Shown piece by piece: positions 1 to 10,189 of a DNA stretch of 64,000 nt. The notes beneath the pieces were generated by a model that worked only from the letters and a program-made list of their open reading frames with translations, was not told the DNA's origin and ran no database searches. Each line of letters starts with the position of its first letter. Position 1 is the stretch's first letter. The stretch is from Clitoria ternatea (taxonomy: Eukaryota > Streptophyta > Magnoliopsida > Fabales > Fabaceae). The stretch is taken from positions 81,326,001 to 81,390,000 of the forward strand of contig CM075669.1 in the NCBI GenBank assembly GCA_037962975.1, given 5' to 3'. The translations under genes and the position numbers were made by a program.

Positions 1-1053
1 TGGGCAACGAAAGGACAAAAAGCTACATGTAATTCATTATGCCAGCCGGGCGCTAGATGATGCTCAGGTAAATTATGCCATAACTGAGAAAGAACTGTTA
101 GCCATTATCTTTGCTTTTGATAAATTTAGATCTTACTTGGTGGGTTCACATGTTATTGTTTACACTGATCACTCTGCCATTAAGTATCTATTGAATAAAA
201 AGGAAGCAAAGCCTAAGCTGATTAGGTGGATTCTAATATTGTAAGAATTTGACTTAGAAATTAAGGATAAGAAGGGTACTGAGAATCTGGTCGCTGACCA
301 CCTGTCTAGGTTGACATCCAAAAAATAAGAAATAGATAATATTCCCATCAATGAATCTTTTCCGGATGAACAACTCTTGAGTCTTAGTATCCAACGTGTT
401 CCTTGGTATGCTGATTTTGTAAATTTTCTTGCATGTGGTATCTTACCTCCTGATTTTAGCTTTCAGCAAAGGAAAAAGTTTTTTGCAGATGTTAAACACT
501 ACTATTAGGATGAACCCCTCCTATTCAAGCAATATGCTGATGGTTTGATTCGAAGGCGTGTTCCACAAGATGAGGTCCATGATATCCTGAACCATTGCCA
601 TTCTCTTTCCTGTGGAGGGCACATGAGCACCTCCAAGACAGCCGCTAAAATATTGCAAGCTAGGTTCTATTAGCCAAATATTTTTAAGGATGTACGTAAG
701 TATGTTCTCACTTGTGATGCTTGCCAAAGAACAAGTAACATTGGTAAGAGACATGAAATGCCATTGAATACCATTTTAGAAGTTGAATTGTTTGATGTAT
801 GGGGTGTTGATTTTATGGGACCCTTTCCTTCCTCTTTTGGAAATTAGTTCATATTAGTGGCAGTTGACTATGTGTCAAAATGGGTGGAGGCCATTGCTTC
901 ACCCCATTCTAATGCTAAGACTGTTATTAAACTTTTCAAGAAAATAATATTTCCAAGGTTTGGGGTCTCGAAATGTGTTATAAGTGATTGAGGGTCTCAT
1001 TTTATTGAGAAAAAACTATGTCAAATCCTGGTTTGGGGTTACTATAAGTAAGT
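1..1053 (+). pseudogene. Athila-like Ty3/gypsy pol fragment (RNase H to integrase), decayed
   Basis: Translation in the plus strand gives the end of RNase H (YTDHSAIKYLL, then VADHLSRL), an integrase zinc-finger region (HCHSLSCGGHMS, then CDACQRTS) and the start of the integrase core (VWGVDFMGPFP, VAVDYVSKWVEAI, VISD). It aligns residue by residue with the polyprotein at 10190-15418, so it is the same lineage. The frame is broken by stops at 242, 506, 671, 845 and near 988; most look like Gln or Trp codons changed by C-to-T or G-to-A. Coding homology stops at about 1050, before the integrase catalytic Glu, so the integrase C-terminus is missing. The 5' part lies outside the window. Dead element; it cannot encode a working enzyme. 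Confidence 0.9.
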
Positions 1054-2540
1054 TTTCTTATCCTTTTATCATTCATTTTAATATTGAGGACAATGTCAAA
1101 TTCTGGTTTAGGGTTATAGATAAGAAAACTTAACTGTTTTGTTGTGTGATTGTTATTTTATTTTGCATGTGTATGATTTTCCTTGTTTTGTTTGTAATCT
1201 TGTAATTTACCATGATTGCATGATAAATTTACTTTGAACACAAGGCTAAAGTATCTAAGGACCCCAAAATTTTGAGTAAAATTTTTCAAAATTTGATTGT
1301 TTAAATGCCAAATCAATGTCTAAATGAACCTTATGTGATTAAAATTTTCTATGAAAAGACTTTCCATGGTTAGACTTGAGCCAAAATGGGTAATTTATCA
1401 AATAAATTTTCAAACCTATATTTTCTTGATTTAGTGAATCTCATAGTCATTAATATTCTAGAACTTGTTTTTCAACCGATTCAAAATGGTTTTTGATTAT
1501 ATGTCTTAGGATGATAAAGGCATAATTAGGTCTTATTCTTAAGCCTCAGAATTTTTGCACAATTTGACCCCTAGTTGCCCCTTTTGAGCCTGAAAGTGAA
1601 AATTTTTCTTTGAAACCTTTCATTGACTAATATTCTCTTAATGGTGAAAAAGTTAGAAATTTAGTGGTGCAAAGAAATAAAAAGGACTTAAGAAAAATAT
1701 GTTATGGGATGCAAAGAAAAGCAAGAAAAAGAAAAAGAAAATAAAAAGGATAATATTGAATGAATTATAAAAAATCCATAAAAGTTCAAAAATTTGCTTT
1801 ATTAGTTTCTAAATTTATAATGGTGATTTGAATCATTCATGACTGTTTAAGCCCTTTTGTATTCCATCTTTCTTGAAATTCCTACCTTGACAATACAACC
1901 CATGGCCATATTACAACCTTTGAAAGACCTTTAGACTTTGACATACTTTGACATACTTTCTATCCATATTCGGTGAAGGGCAACATTTATGGATTTATTT
2001 AGAAGGTAACTAGTCATTGTTTGGCATATCAAAAAAAATAATCGCAGTAGGAATTAGCGTGTTTACATGATTTCGGTAACTTCCAGTAATTCATAACCAT
2101 GCCTAGTAATTTTTTATAAATTGTGTTATTAGCGTTTAGAAGCTTTGAAATATATTTAAAATACTAGTATGTAATTTTAGGACTTTCAGAGTTGCAGGAT
2201 AATTAATCTGAAGTGGGATTAGCACAACAAGTCGCTTCTAGGTATGTTTTAGACGTACAGGGGGTTTACAATTTACGGGATAAATGGGAATTTAGATTTT
2301 AGGACTTTTCTTTGTTTTGTTACAAGCTTCATACCTGTAAATTTATACTTGTAGTGATGAGTTCTCTGGAGAAAATGATTTCTAATAATTCGGATGGTTG
2401 TGTGGTTATGTGTTGGCTATTGCTATATTGAAAATTATTTCATGTTAGTAGATTTCACCTGATAGTGTTAACTAGCTATATGGTTGATTGAGGTTTACGC
2501 TTTGGTTTTCATTTTCAAAACATGGATTGTAAGTTCATCT
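1054..2540 (+). other. 3' untranslated part of the first Athila-like element; no gene
   Basis: No coding frame. The stretch at 1085-1120 (attgaggacaatgtc followed by tctggtttaggg) is the kind of motif that follows the integrase in Athila/Tat elements, and 1660-1760 is an A/G-rich run of the sort seen in the same region of the second element (16000-16100). I could not fix the polypurine tract or LTR start. The part after about 2160 may belong to another inserted LTR fragment. Confidence 0.5.
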
Positions 2541-2780
2541 CAACATATGCATTTCCAGCACTATGGTTTGATAATGAGGTTGTCACATTAAAGTGTTATG
2601 GTTCACTATGTAGTCTGTAGCATGTTGCCTTTGAGGTTACCGAATATAGTGCTATGGTTCACTAGTAATCCTCGAGTACCACCGCTGCTAGTGCTTTGGT
2701 TCACTGTGTGGTTACCCAGATACCGCTCGATTATAGTGTTTTGGTTCACTGAACAGGTTATCTTGGCACTTGATAAGTGT
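2541..2780 (+). repeat. Degenerate minisatellite with a recurring tggttcact motif
   Basis: Blocks of the form agtg-t-tggttcact recur at about 2592, 2650, 2692 and 2738, roughly every 45-60 bp. The motif resembles the unit of the 51-bp array at 19464-19930 (agtgcttcggttcgctc), which suggests both come from related LTRs. The open frame across it (2598-2906) has no recognisable domain and is not called a gene. Confidence 0.45.
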
Positions 2781-3100
2781 TTTAGAACACCATTATATAG
2801 GTTTAATTCAACTAGAATTTTATATCATTCCCACTGTATTTTCTTAAATTTACATGATTTATGCTTCCTTCCTACTTTATTCTACTCGGGTACTTTTATT
2901 TTGTAGAAATTAATAGATTTGGAATTATTGAAGATCCATTTTAAGAGTGAATGAATGTAAATGGAAAATGGATTCAAGAACTCAAAATTCCTAACCCAAA
3001 AAGATGATCAAAGTGCCAAAGAATGAAAGCAATCAAGAACCATGAACTATACTGCCTAAAATGCATCAAAAATACATGGAAACACTTCCAGGAAAGGCCA

Positions 3101-3356
3101 GGAATTGATTCACCCTTACAAGAATCGATTCCCACGTGAAACACAATCAAGGAATCGATTCAAGGCCATTGGGAATCGATTCATGGGGCTGGGAATCGAT
3201 TCCCCCTTATAGGAATCGATTCATTCGTGTTTGAAAGCCAGGAATCGATTCAAGGAGTGCAGGAATCGATTCATGATACTAGGAATCGATTCCCCTTGTC
3301 AGGAATCGATTCATACGCTGTTTTTTATGGAAAAATACCCCGGAGGAATCGATTCA
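3101..3356 (+). repeat. Eleven-copy AGGAATCGATTC palindromic array in LTR U3
   Basis: The near-palindrome GGAATCGATTC occurs at 3101 (one mismatch), 3121, 3151, 3172, 3192, 3212, 3241, 3262, 3282, 3302 and 3345. Spacings are 20, 30, 21, 20, 20, 29, 21, 20, 20 and 43 bp, nine of the ten within 1 bp of a multiple of ten. Sequence between copies varies (caagg, catg, cccc), so the core rather than the whole unit is kept. The array ends about 135 bp upstream of the TATA box. This is the layout of an enhancer with sites on one face of the helix; the function is inferred. Confidence 0.85.
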
Positions 3357-3489
3357 TCAATTAAATCATGCACCGAATCATTGGAAACAGCAAAACGCAA
3401 CTTGGAAACAGCTGGAAATCCTGCACCGAAAATTTCCACTTGCTCCTTAAATCACGCACGCCTTTTCATTCGATGCCTCCTTTCTATCA

Positions 3490-3500
3490 CCTATAAAAGG
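3490..3500 (+). promoter_or_regulatory. LTR TATA box (cctataaaagg)
   Basis: A strong plant TATA box downstream of the palindrome array. Transcription would start about 30 bp further on, near 3525, at the top of a CATT/CTTT-rich leader. The same ten-base core, ctataaaagg, is the TATA box of the copia LTR at 48406. Confidence 0.7.
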
Positions 3501-4682
3501 AGAAGAAGTTGCAAGCAGAGAACATCCAACATCCAGCATCCAACATTCATTCTTCATTCCTCTCTTTTCTTTTTCCTTCATTTTTCTCTCTGTTCTATTT
3601 TCTTTCTCTTTTTATTTTATTTTCTTTCTTTTTTTTATTTGTTATGTAAGAGTTGTGTAGATTGTGAAATTGAGTGTTCCATTTTGTAATTGGTGGAGGA
3701 ATATTGCAATAAGAAAATACTGTGGTGAAATTATTTTGAGCTTTTGGAGAAACCCGTAAGTCTTTATTTTTACCGTGTCTTGTATGTTTTATTTTTCCAT
3801 CATATGTATGAATTTGAATTATTTCATGAGTAACTAAATTAAATATCTTGGGATTTTAGGGGTGTGACAATATTTTGTATTAATGTTATTTTGACTTTGA
3901 TTTAAATAAATTTCTATTTTCATTTAGTTCAAATTATGCTCAATGCTCTTAGTGATTCCTAACAAGAACCTAAGTGATAAAACCGTATACTTGCGGGTAT
4001 ATTAGTAAGTTTAAGTAATTAATAGAATCGAGAGATTTATTGTTACTGGAAAATTTTTGAACTAAGCCTAAGGTTTTGAAATACTTTTTCTGACCATGGT
4101 AAAACTGTGAAAGTAATCAAAATCTTTTAGGGAATAAATAAGGGATTTTCACAAAATGATAATGGGCCTTTCTTAGGGATTGAACGTTGTTCTCCATAAG
4201 TTAGGTATATTAAGAGGATTCTGAGAGGACCATATTAATTAGCTTAAGGAAAATCTGCCTTGGAAAACTTAATTCGATTCTTATTTATGAAAAGTTAAAA
4301 TTCATTAACATAAAATAGAGTCTTGATCCCCCGAAATCCCAAGATACTCTCAACTCTAATTTTTAAGTGTCTAGAAAATTTTGTCTATTTATTCGTATTC
4401 TGTGCAACTTTACTTTGTGTTTTATTTTACAAAAACATTAAAAATCAATTGTGTGGATAATTAAATTTCAATATGCTGGTACTTTAGTCCCTGTGGAGAC
4501 GATAATCTTTTATATCACGTGACATAACCCGTGCGCTTGCAGGCCCGGTCAGCACTGCTCTAATTGATAAGGCGGATCCGCATTTGATGATTTTGTGCAT
4601 AATTAAATGAAAGGTTTCTAAAAGGCCATGGCATATTTGCTTACACTTAAGTTTTCAACATTATTTTTTGATTGATGAATGT

Positions 4683-5280
4683 CACTACTAGAAAAATGTG
4701 TGATAGCTACTCAAAAGTAGTGACGGAACACCGCCGTCACTAAATAGTGACCATATTAGCGACCAAAACATAAAAAGGACCCTGGGGAAAAGTTTATTGA
4801 CCACTTTAGTGACCAAAGTTACCTCATCGCTAATATTTGTTTCAACATCGTCGCTACGTTCATCGCTACATCTCCACCGTCACTAACGTAGTCGCTAACG
4901 TTTACCTCCAAAGTTAGCGAGGGGTGATAGAAGGTCGCTAATTTTGGCGCCCAATAAAACCCTTGAAGGGAATATATTGGCGACGGATATTAGCTGTGGC
5001 TAATATATGCCGCCAAACAAAACCTCGAAAACCTTGGGGAAAACCAAAAATTTGAAGGGTAGCGATGATAGTATCCGTCGCTAAAAGAGCATTGTTTGAA
5101 GACGGTTATGTATCCGCCACTAAGGTTGTCGCTAGTTGTTCCACGGTAGCGACGGGTTGTTTGTCGTCTCTATCTGTATTCAGCTATGTGACCGGGTCGC
5201 TTGTACGGTCTCTATGTCTACCAGTTAGCATTATTAGTGACTTTGTTAACGACAGTATTTATCCGTCGCTAAAGTTTTAA
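4683..5280 (+). repeat. CACTA-1 left terminal and subterminal repeats
   Basis: After the CACTA terminus, many copies of gtcgctaa / ttagcgac in both orientations run to about 5280. In En/Spm elements such subterminal repeats bind the element's small regulatory protein; here that role is inferred. The open frame at 5065-5280 is a by-product of the repeats and is not called a gene. The same motif fills both ends of CACTA-2. Confidence 0.85.
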
Positions 5281-7082
5281 TCTAACTCGACAGTAGCTTT
5301 CCCTCCCCCCAAATCATTTGCCCCAATCCTAATCATTTGATTTCTCTCTCAGTCTGAGCACTTCCCACTCTCTCACGTTGCACTCAACTAAGGCAGGTAC
5401 ACAGCTTCATTGAAGAACCGCCCAGCACCGTCACACCTCTCACTGTCGGCTGTTTGACGGTTATCTTCTCTGAAAAATCTAGGTTGTTTTCTTCCCTCCT
5501 CCCTCCTCTCTCTGTCTCTGTTTCTTGTGTCTGTAAAATGAACTCTCATATTCTTTAATAGGTCTCTAAGTTTCCTTTTCTCCTTGCATCACCATCATCT
5601 TCTCCGACCACCAGAGACCAAACTAACACCGACGGGTTCTGTTTTTATTCTGTGTCAAGGTTAGTTTTTTCTTCATGATTGTTTGTTTCATTTGTTAAAA
5701 CAATTAGTAAAATGTTAAGATGAATATGAAATGCTACTAGCTTTAGTGGCAGCTATGCAGGTGAGAGTCATGATATAGTTTCTAAGAACATGATTATGCA
5801 CAGCAAAAATCTAAAGCTTATGTTCAAATGATATGAGCTTAAATTAGGAGGAAACAAATTCTATTTTTACTTATCAGTTATATCACAACATGCATAAAAT
5901 AATTTAAATTTGATTGATTTGTGTTGAACAATGTAGGGATTCAACTTTAAAGTTGTGCTGAATCTGAGATTCATAGATTCATAATACTACATTCTAGATC
6001 TAGATCCATCAAGGCCCTGGTTTAATTGTAAACTAGTGTCATTAGGCTAATGATTTTAATATACTAGTGCCCTTTATTTAGGTATGTCGTTGATGGTATC
6101 AGAAGCATCTTTTATGGATATTACAAATTCAGATTATGGGGTTTTCTAGCTCTTGAGCTACATAACTATCCCTTCCTTCGCAAAAGTATAATGCCCTATT
6201 TTTATCTGCCGATAGACTGATGATCTGTATATGTGGGAAAGTGGTTTGTTGAATATGACTTTTGGAGGGTTTAGCCATTTAGGAATTTGGTGACCTGGCT
6301 GTTCTCCTTTCCATTACCTTCACTATAAGTATTTATTGAGAAAGAAAATAAGGTAAAATAAATCAAACTTCTTAAAATCAACTTATACAGCTTAACTTTT
6401 ATAGACATTTTTTCATTTAGCTTGTCTAAAAATTATGATGCATAAGTTGATTTTAACTTGAGTATTGTTTGGTGATGGAAATCTTTCATTCCCAAGAAAA
6501 TTATTTTTCCAAGAGTGAAATTCTTTGAAATAGGGTTCCTAGGAATAAGATTTATAGGAAAGTTCATGAAAGGTGTTTGGTTATTATTTCACTTTCTCGA
6601 GAATATTATGTTTACTATTAATCACCAGATAAATTTAGTAATTTAGTCAATCACCATGGGAATGTTTTATCCCTACCATTAGAAGGTAGAAAGTTTTTTC
6701 TCATGTATTTGTATATTTTGGTGTTAAATTTTTTTTTCACATCTCCTACCAAATATGGAAAACTTTTATTCTAATGTTACTTGGGATTTTTAAAATATTT
6801 CTTGCACCAAAAGCCACCTTAAGGGAGAAGTTCGATTACTTCTATCTTCTGTTTTTTTAGTTTACCGAAATTGGCCCAAGCACAAAACCAATTAGTGTGA
6901 CTTGATCATTCATCATCTCATTTGTTTTCGTTGTTCCTGACATCATGACGACAACATGTTACTCATCCCTTTGTTCTGCCTAGCTGTATCTTATCTGGTT
7001 GTCTGATAGAATTTAGGACAGGGATCTTTTCCATTTCAGGAATGTTGACAATGCAGTGGCTGATAAGGTTACAATTTGACAT
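5281..7082 (+). other. CACTA-1 transcribed leader and non-coding interior
   Basis: 5281-5650 is pyrimidine-rich (ctccctcctctctctgtctc) and contains aatcatttgcccc, which matches the reverse complement of the right inner end of CACTA-2 near 62450, so it is the family's 5' leader. No coding homology is visible from 5700 to 7080, although this is where the TNP2 N-terminal and catalytic domains should lie. An internal deletion or replacement is inferred. Confidence 0.65.
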
Positions 7083-7633
7083 ATGATAAGTTCTTTAAAG
7101 GAAAAGGTACTTGTTGAAGTTTCTTTCTCCGGACGACTAAGAAGAGATATTGTTCTATTTAAATGTGATTGGTACGACAACACAATCGGTGTAGGAACAA
7201 AGGTTGACAATAACTACTGCTTAGTTGAGGTCAAGAAAAATGGTAGACACAAAGGGTTTGATCCCTTCGTTTCTGCCCAACAAGCTGAGCAGGTTTATTA
7301 CATGGAATTCCTGGGAGGGCATCGGGATTGGTACCAGTAATCAAGGCCAAGGCCCGAAGTCAGATCATTGACAATGTCTCCGAGGAGGTTGATGACGCTT
7401 ATCAGCTTGCACCGAACGAGCTCAATGATAGTCATTTGTTGTTCAACATTGATCTAGTCATAATGGATAGGACACTCGCTATTACGGGTGGTGAACATAT
7501 TGACAAAGACCTTGTCTCCCGATTAAAATGGTCTAGGGCTGATTTGGATACTGATGAACTTGTTCAAACAGATAGCCATAGTGACACTGAAACTGGGGGG
7601 AATTTAAAACTGAAACAGACACAGAGTATGTAG
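7083..7633 (+). pseudogene. TNP2 transposase C-terminal fragment (DUF4216 domain)
   Basis: The two overlapping frames 7083-7340 and 7328-7633 together match the CACTA-2 protein at 53192-53797: shared blocks include CDWYDNTIGVGTKVDN, EVKK-GR-KGFDPF, AQQAEQVYY and IKAKARSQIIDNV. This is the DUF4216 domain found at the C-terminus of TNP2-type CACTA transposases. A one-base loss near 7334 (after HRDWY) separates the frames, and the stop at 7631 corresponds to the normal end of the family protein. The catalytic Transposase_21 domain is missing, so this is a dead remnant. Confidence 0.9.
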
Positions 7634-7704
7634 TTGTTAAATATATATACATAGGTTTATATATATCCTAAGACTAACCTTTGTTTTCATGGTTTTATCC
7701 ACAG

Positions 7705-8499
7705 ATGACGGGGCGTCGACTACCCTTCAGTAGGGGTGGTGGGTCCAGGACCCCGGCATCCCGTCTGGGTACTCCCACCCCAGAGCAGGGAACCACTTCA
7801 TCACCTGTGGAGACCACTCCATCACCACCACAGTAGACCACTCCATCACCACGACAGCAGACCACTCCAGAGCAGCTACAGCAGACCACCCCAGAGCAGA
7901 CTCCTAGAGTTGATGGTTTGGAGGACCCTGGCCTTGAGGCCACCCCACCTCCGGCATCCCCTCTACCCATGCTGGTACCAGTGCCGGCCAGAGACAAGTA
8001 AGTCACTAAAAACTCACATACTTTTATGTTATAAAACTCACATACTTTTATGTTATTTGTATGGTAGTTTATTTACTACTTTAGTGGAAATACTTGGTTT
8101 ATTGTATATTAGTTTAATTAGTACTTGTACAGATTGAATTGTATTGGGAACTCTTCTATTTGTAACAAGGTAACTATTCAAATTTGGAAATATTACATTT
8201 ATAGGGGAGACTCTGTCGAAATTTTGGGAGTCTCCCTAGGTTGTGTGTTGTTATATTCTCTTATAATTGTTGTGATTACAGCTTTGTTGATAGTAGTCGT
8301 ACTACCAAAGCGATTACTAAGGTTTTGAAGGCCCAGTGGGATGGTCCATACATATCTTGGACAGATGCTGGGAAGGTTGTCCAAGATAGGTGGCTTGACA
8401 CCTTTTCGGTAAGTTACCACATGAATTTATTGTGAATTGATTTGTAAAATAGACCTCCTATTAATTTTGAATTCTAATTTCATTTTACAGCGTGATTAT
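7705..8499 (+). pseudogene. CACTA-1 second gene (Transposase_24 / Ptta-En/Spm type), 5' exons
   Basis: ATG at 7705 opens an exon to 7997 (donor gtaagt) coding a Gly/Arg-rich start and a Pro/Thr/Gln-rich tract made of TTP repeats. Exon 2 is 8282-8408, flanked by acceptor ttacag and donor gtaagt, with the motif WDGPYISWTDAG. Exon 3 starts at 8491 after ttttacag and is cut at 8499 by the Athila-like insertion. The order matches CACTA-2 at 53013-52214. A TAG at 7834 lies in a Gln-repeat and looks like a changed CAG. The product family accompanies TNP2 in CACTA elements and probably binds the ends; that role is inferred. Confidence 0.8.
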
Positions 8500-8694
8500 T
8501 GTTAGTCCTCAAATTTTCAATAAAATCTTAAATAAAAATTTCATAAAAATTATAAAAATTAGTTTAATTTGTTAGAAAATTAGGATTTAAATTCAATAAA
8601 TGAATGTTGTTGGAAATAATCTGCCCTTGATCAATTTTCTCTAGTTTTGCAGTGAAAAAGTTAAGAAATCAAGAGAAAATTACACTGGAGGATC

Positions 8695-9012
8695 TGACGC
8701 GTAGCCTCACACCACGCGTAGCATCAAGTGCTATTTTCGATTCTGACGCTACGCATCACAGCCACGCGTAGCGTCAGTGCTGCGCAGTCTCCACTCCCAC
8801 TTTGGCCAACCACCCCACTTGGACCCAATAATGGGCACCCCACTCAGCACAAGGGCCACCCCACTCATCACAAATGGCCAAATTACAGTGGAAACACGTC
8901 CAAGTGGCCAAGCATGATTGATTTTAATTATTTGAAGTGGCCATTATCAGCTGCTTAATGGAAGCTGAGTCAGGGGTCTGACGCGTAGCGTCACAGGGAC
9001 GCGTAGCGTCAG
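8695..9012 (+). repeat. ACGCGTAGCGT palindrome clusters in Athila-like LTR U3
   Basis: Copies of the imperfect palindrome TGACGCGTAGCGTCA lie at 8695, 8712, 8743 (inverted core), 8763, 8979 and 8998, in two clusters about 200 bp apart. The second cluster is directly upstream of the TATA box. The core contains TGACGC/GCGTCA, resembling a bZIP-type TGACG site. The same array is present in the 3' LTR at 16796-17113. Confidence 0.85.
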
Positions 9013-9026
9013 CACCCTTGCTCAGC

Positions 9027-9037
9027 CCTATAAATAG
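9027..9037 (+). promoter_or_regulatory. TATA box of the Athila-like LTR (cctataaatag)
   Basis: Good plant TATA box about 15 bp after the last palindrome. The copy in the 3' LTR is identical. Transcription of the genomic RNA would begin about 30 bp downstream, near 9065. Confidence 0.75.
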
Positions 9038-10052
9038 GGCCATCCAACACCATTCAACACATCCCATTCCATACACTTCTCTTCTCTTCTCTCTTGTGCT
9101 CGACTCTGAGTACTTTCTTTTGTGAGTTGTAGTTCTAGAATAGTTTTCTAGATACTTGAGTGTGTTTCGGTGTATTGTGATCGTTGTATCGTGAAATGTC
9201 AAACTCTTCGTAATGTCAAACTCTGTAAGTGTTGTCTTTACTTTTACCATGTGTAACTAATTTGTTTATGTTGGAATTGGTGAACTAATCTATTGAGTAT
9301 AATGTTGTGAATTCGACCTCTGCATGTTTATGATTCAAGTCCATGTTAGTATTTCAACCTTTTATTAATATGAACGTCAAACGGGAGAATGATTTTCATG
9401 TGTATCGAAACTGGTTTTATTAGTGTAAATGTCAAACGGGAGAATGATTATTTATGCCGTATTGAAACTAGTTTTGACGAAAGTAAAAAGTTGGAATACC
9501 CTTGGTATCTCAATTCTATAGGGGTTGTTAACCATTGTTGCCATAAGGCCAGGTCTTAATGCAAGTTTTTACTGAGAAAGCTCACGAGGGATCGGACTTT
9601 ACGGTTAATTCTTAGAATTTATATCACGAGGGATCGGTTATAATGATTTTAAGCTGCAATGACATGAAACTTGATGATTAAATATGCATGTCTTGAGTTC
9701 CTCATTGTTATTCTAGATTAGGGATCCAATTTCCAACATAATTTGTTTATCTGTGTTTATCTCAAGTATCTTACCTATTCTAGATTGCAACTCAACTTTT
9801 TAGATAGATTTTATTTTCTTTTTATCTCATGAATCACTCCACCATGCTATCTTGTGAATACTGTATAAATTGTGTATAAATCATTCTTTTGTTTATAATT
9901 TCCTTCACATTTACCATAGTAAGTAGAAAATTACTGTTGTTATTGGACTTTCAATCCCAGTGGAACGATATCTAAATTTCGAAAACTACAAACGATTGGT
10001 GCGCTTGCCAATTGACAAAACTCGGTTACAACAACGGGGTCAACAAGTTTTC

Positions 10053-10070
10053 TGGCGCCGTCGCCGGGGA
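10053..10070 (+). other. Primer binding site, tRNA-Asp type
   Basis: TGGCGCCG-CGCCGGGGA lies seven bases after the 5' LTR. It is complementary, with about one mismatch, to the 3' end of plant tRNA-Asp as I recall it, the usual minus-strand primer of Athila-type elements. Confidence 0.85.
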
Positions 10071-10189
10071 TTGAATTGTTTCAATAAAACAGTAAAATTT
10101 TAATTACCGTGGTAAACATTTTTTTTACCTTAGATAATTTTTTTTATTTCTTATCATTATCACACTAACTTTCTTTGTCTAGTTTGTGT

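Larger units (their letters stand above)
2900..4582 (+). mobile_element. 3' LTR of the first Athila-like element (boundaries approximate)
   Basis: Contains the parts of an LTR in order: an upstream repeat array (3101-3356), a TATA box (3490-3500), a pyrimidine-rich transcribed leader (3540-3640) and a terminal block with cctgtggagacgata and gtgcgcttgc (4488-4540). That block matches the end of the second element's LTR (tcccagtggaacgatat, gtgcgcttgc). By analogy the LTR ends about 45 nt after this motif, near 4582. The left boundary is not visible and no target duplication could be paired because the 5' end of the element lies outside the window. Confidence 0.55.
8500..10045 (+). repeat. 5' LTR of the Athila-like element (1,546 bp)
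   Basis: Bounded by TGTTAGTCC and GGGTCAACA. U3 holds two clusters of TGACGCGTAGCGTCA-type palindromes and a TATA box at 9027. The R/U5 part includes a duplicated gtcaaacgggagaatgatt (near 9375 and 9430) and a twice-used cacgagggatcgg. It differs from the 3' LTR at single bases near 8713, 8742, 9443, 9859, 9908 and 10022, and by an 11-for-15-base replacement at 9196-9206. Confidence 0.93.

Noticed and set aside
3101..3356. CRISPR-like array of short regular repeats
   Set aside because: Repeats are 11 bp with 8-30 bp variable gaps in a plant LTR; size, lack of cas genes and eukaryotic context rule it out.
7695..8137. ORFs of 103 and 133 residues with Cys/Gly- or His/Pro-rich composition
   Set aside because: They are off-frame reads of the Pro/Thr/Gln repeat exon of the CACTA-1 second gene.
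10175..10189. Upstream start (TTG) for the Athila-like polyprotein
   Set aside because: The first ATG in frame is at 10190 and gives the usual gag N-terminus; TTG starts are not expected in plants.
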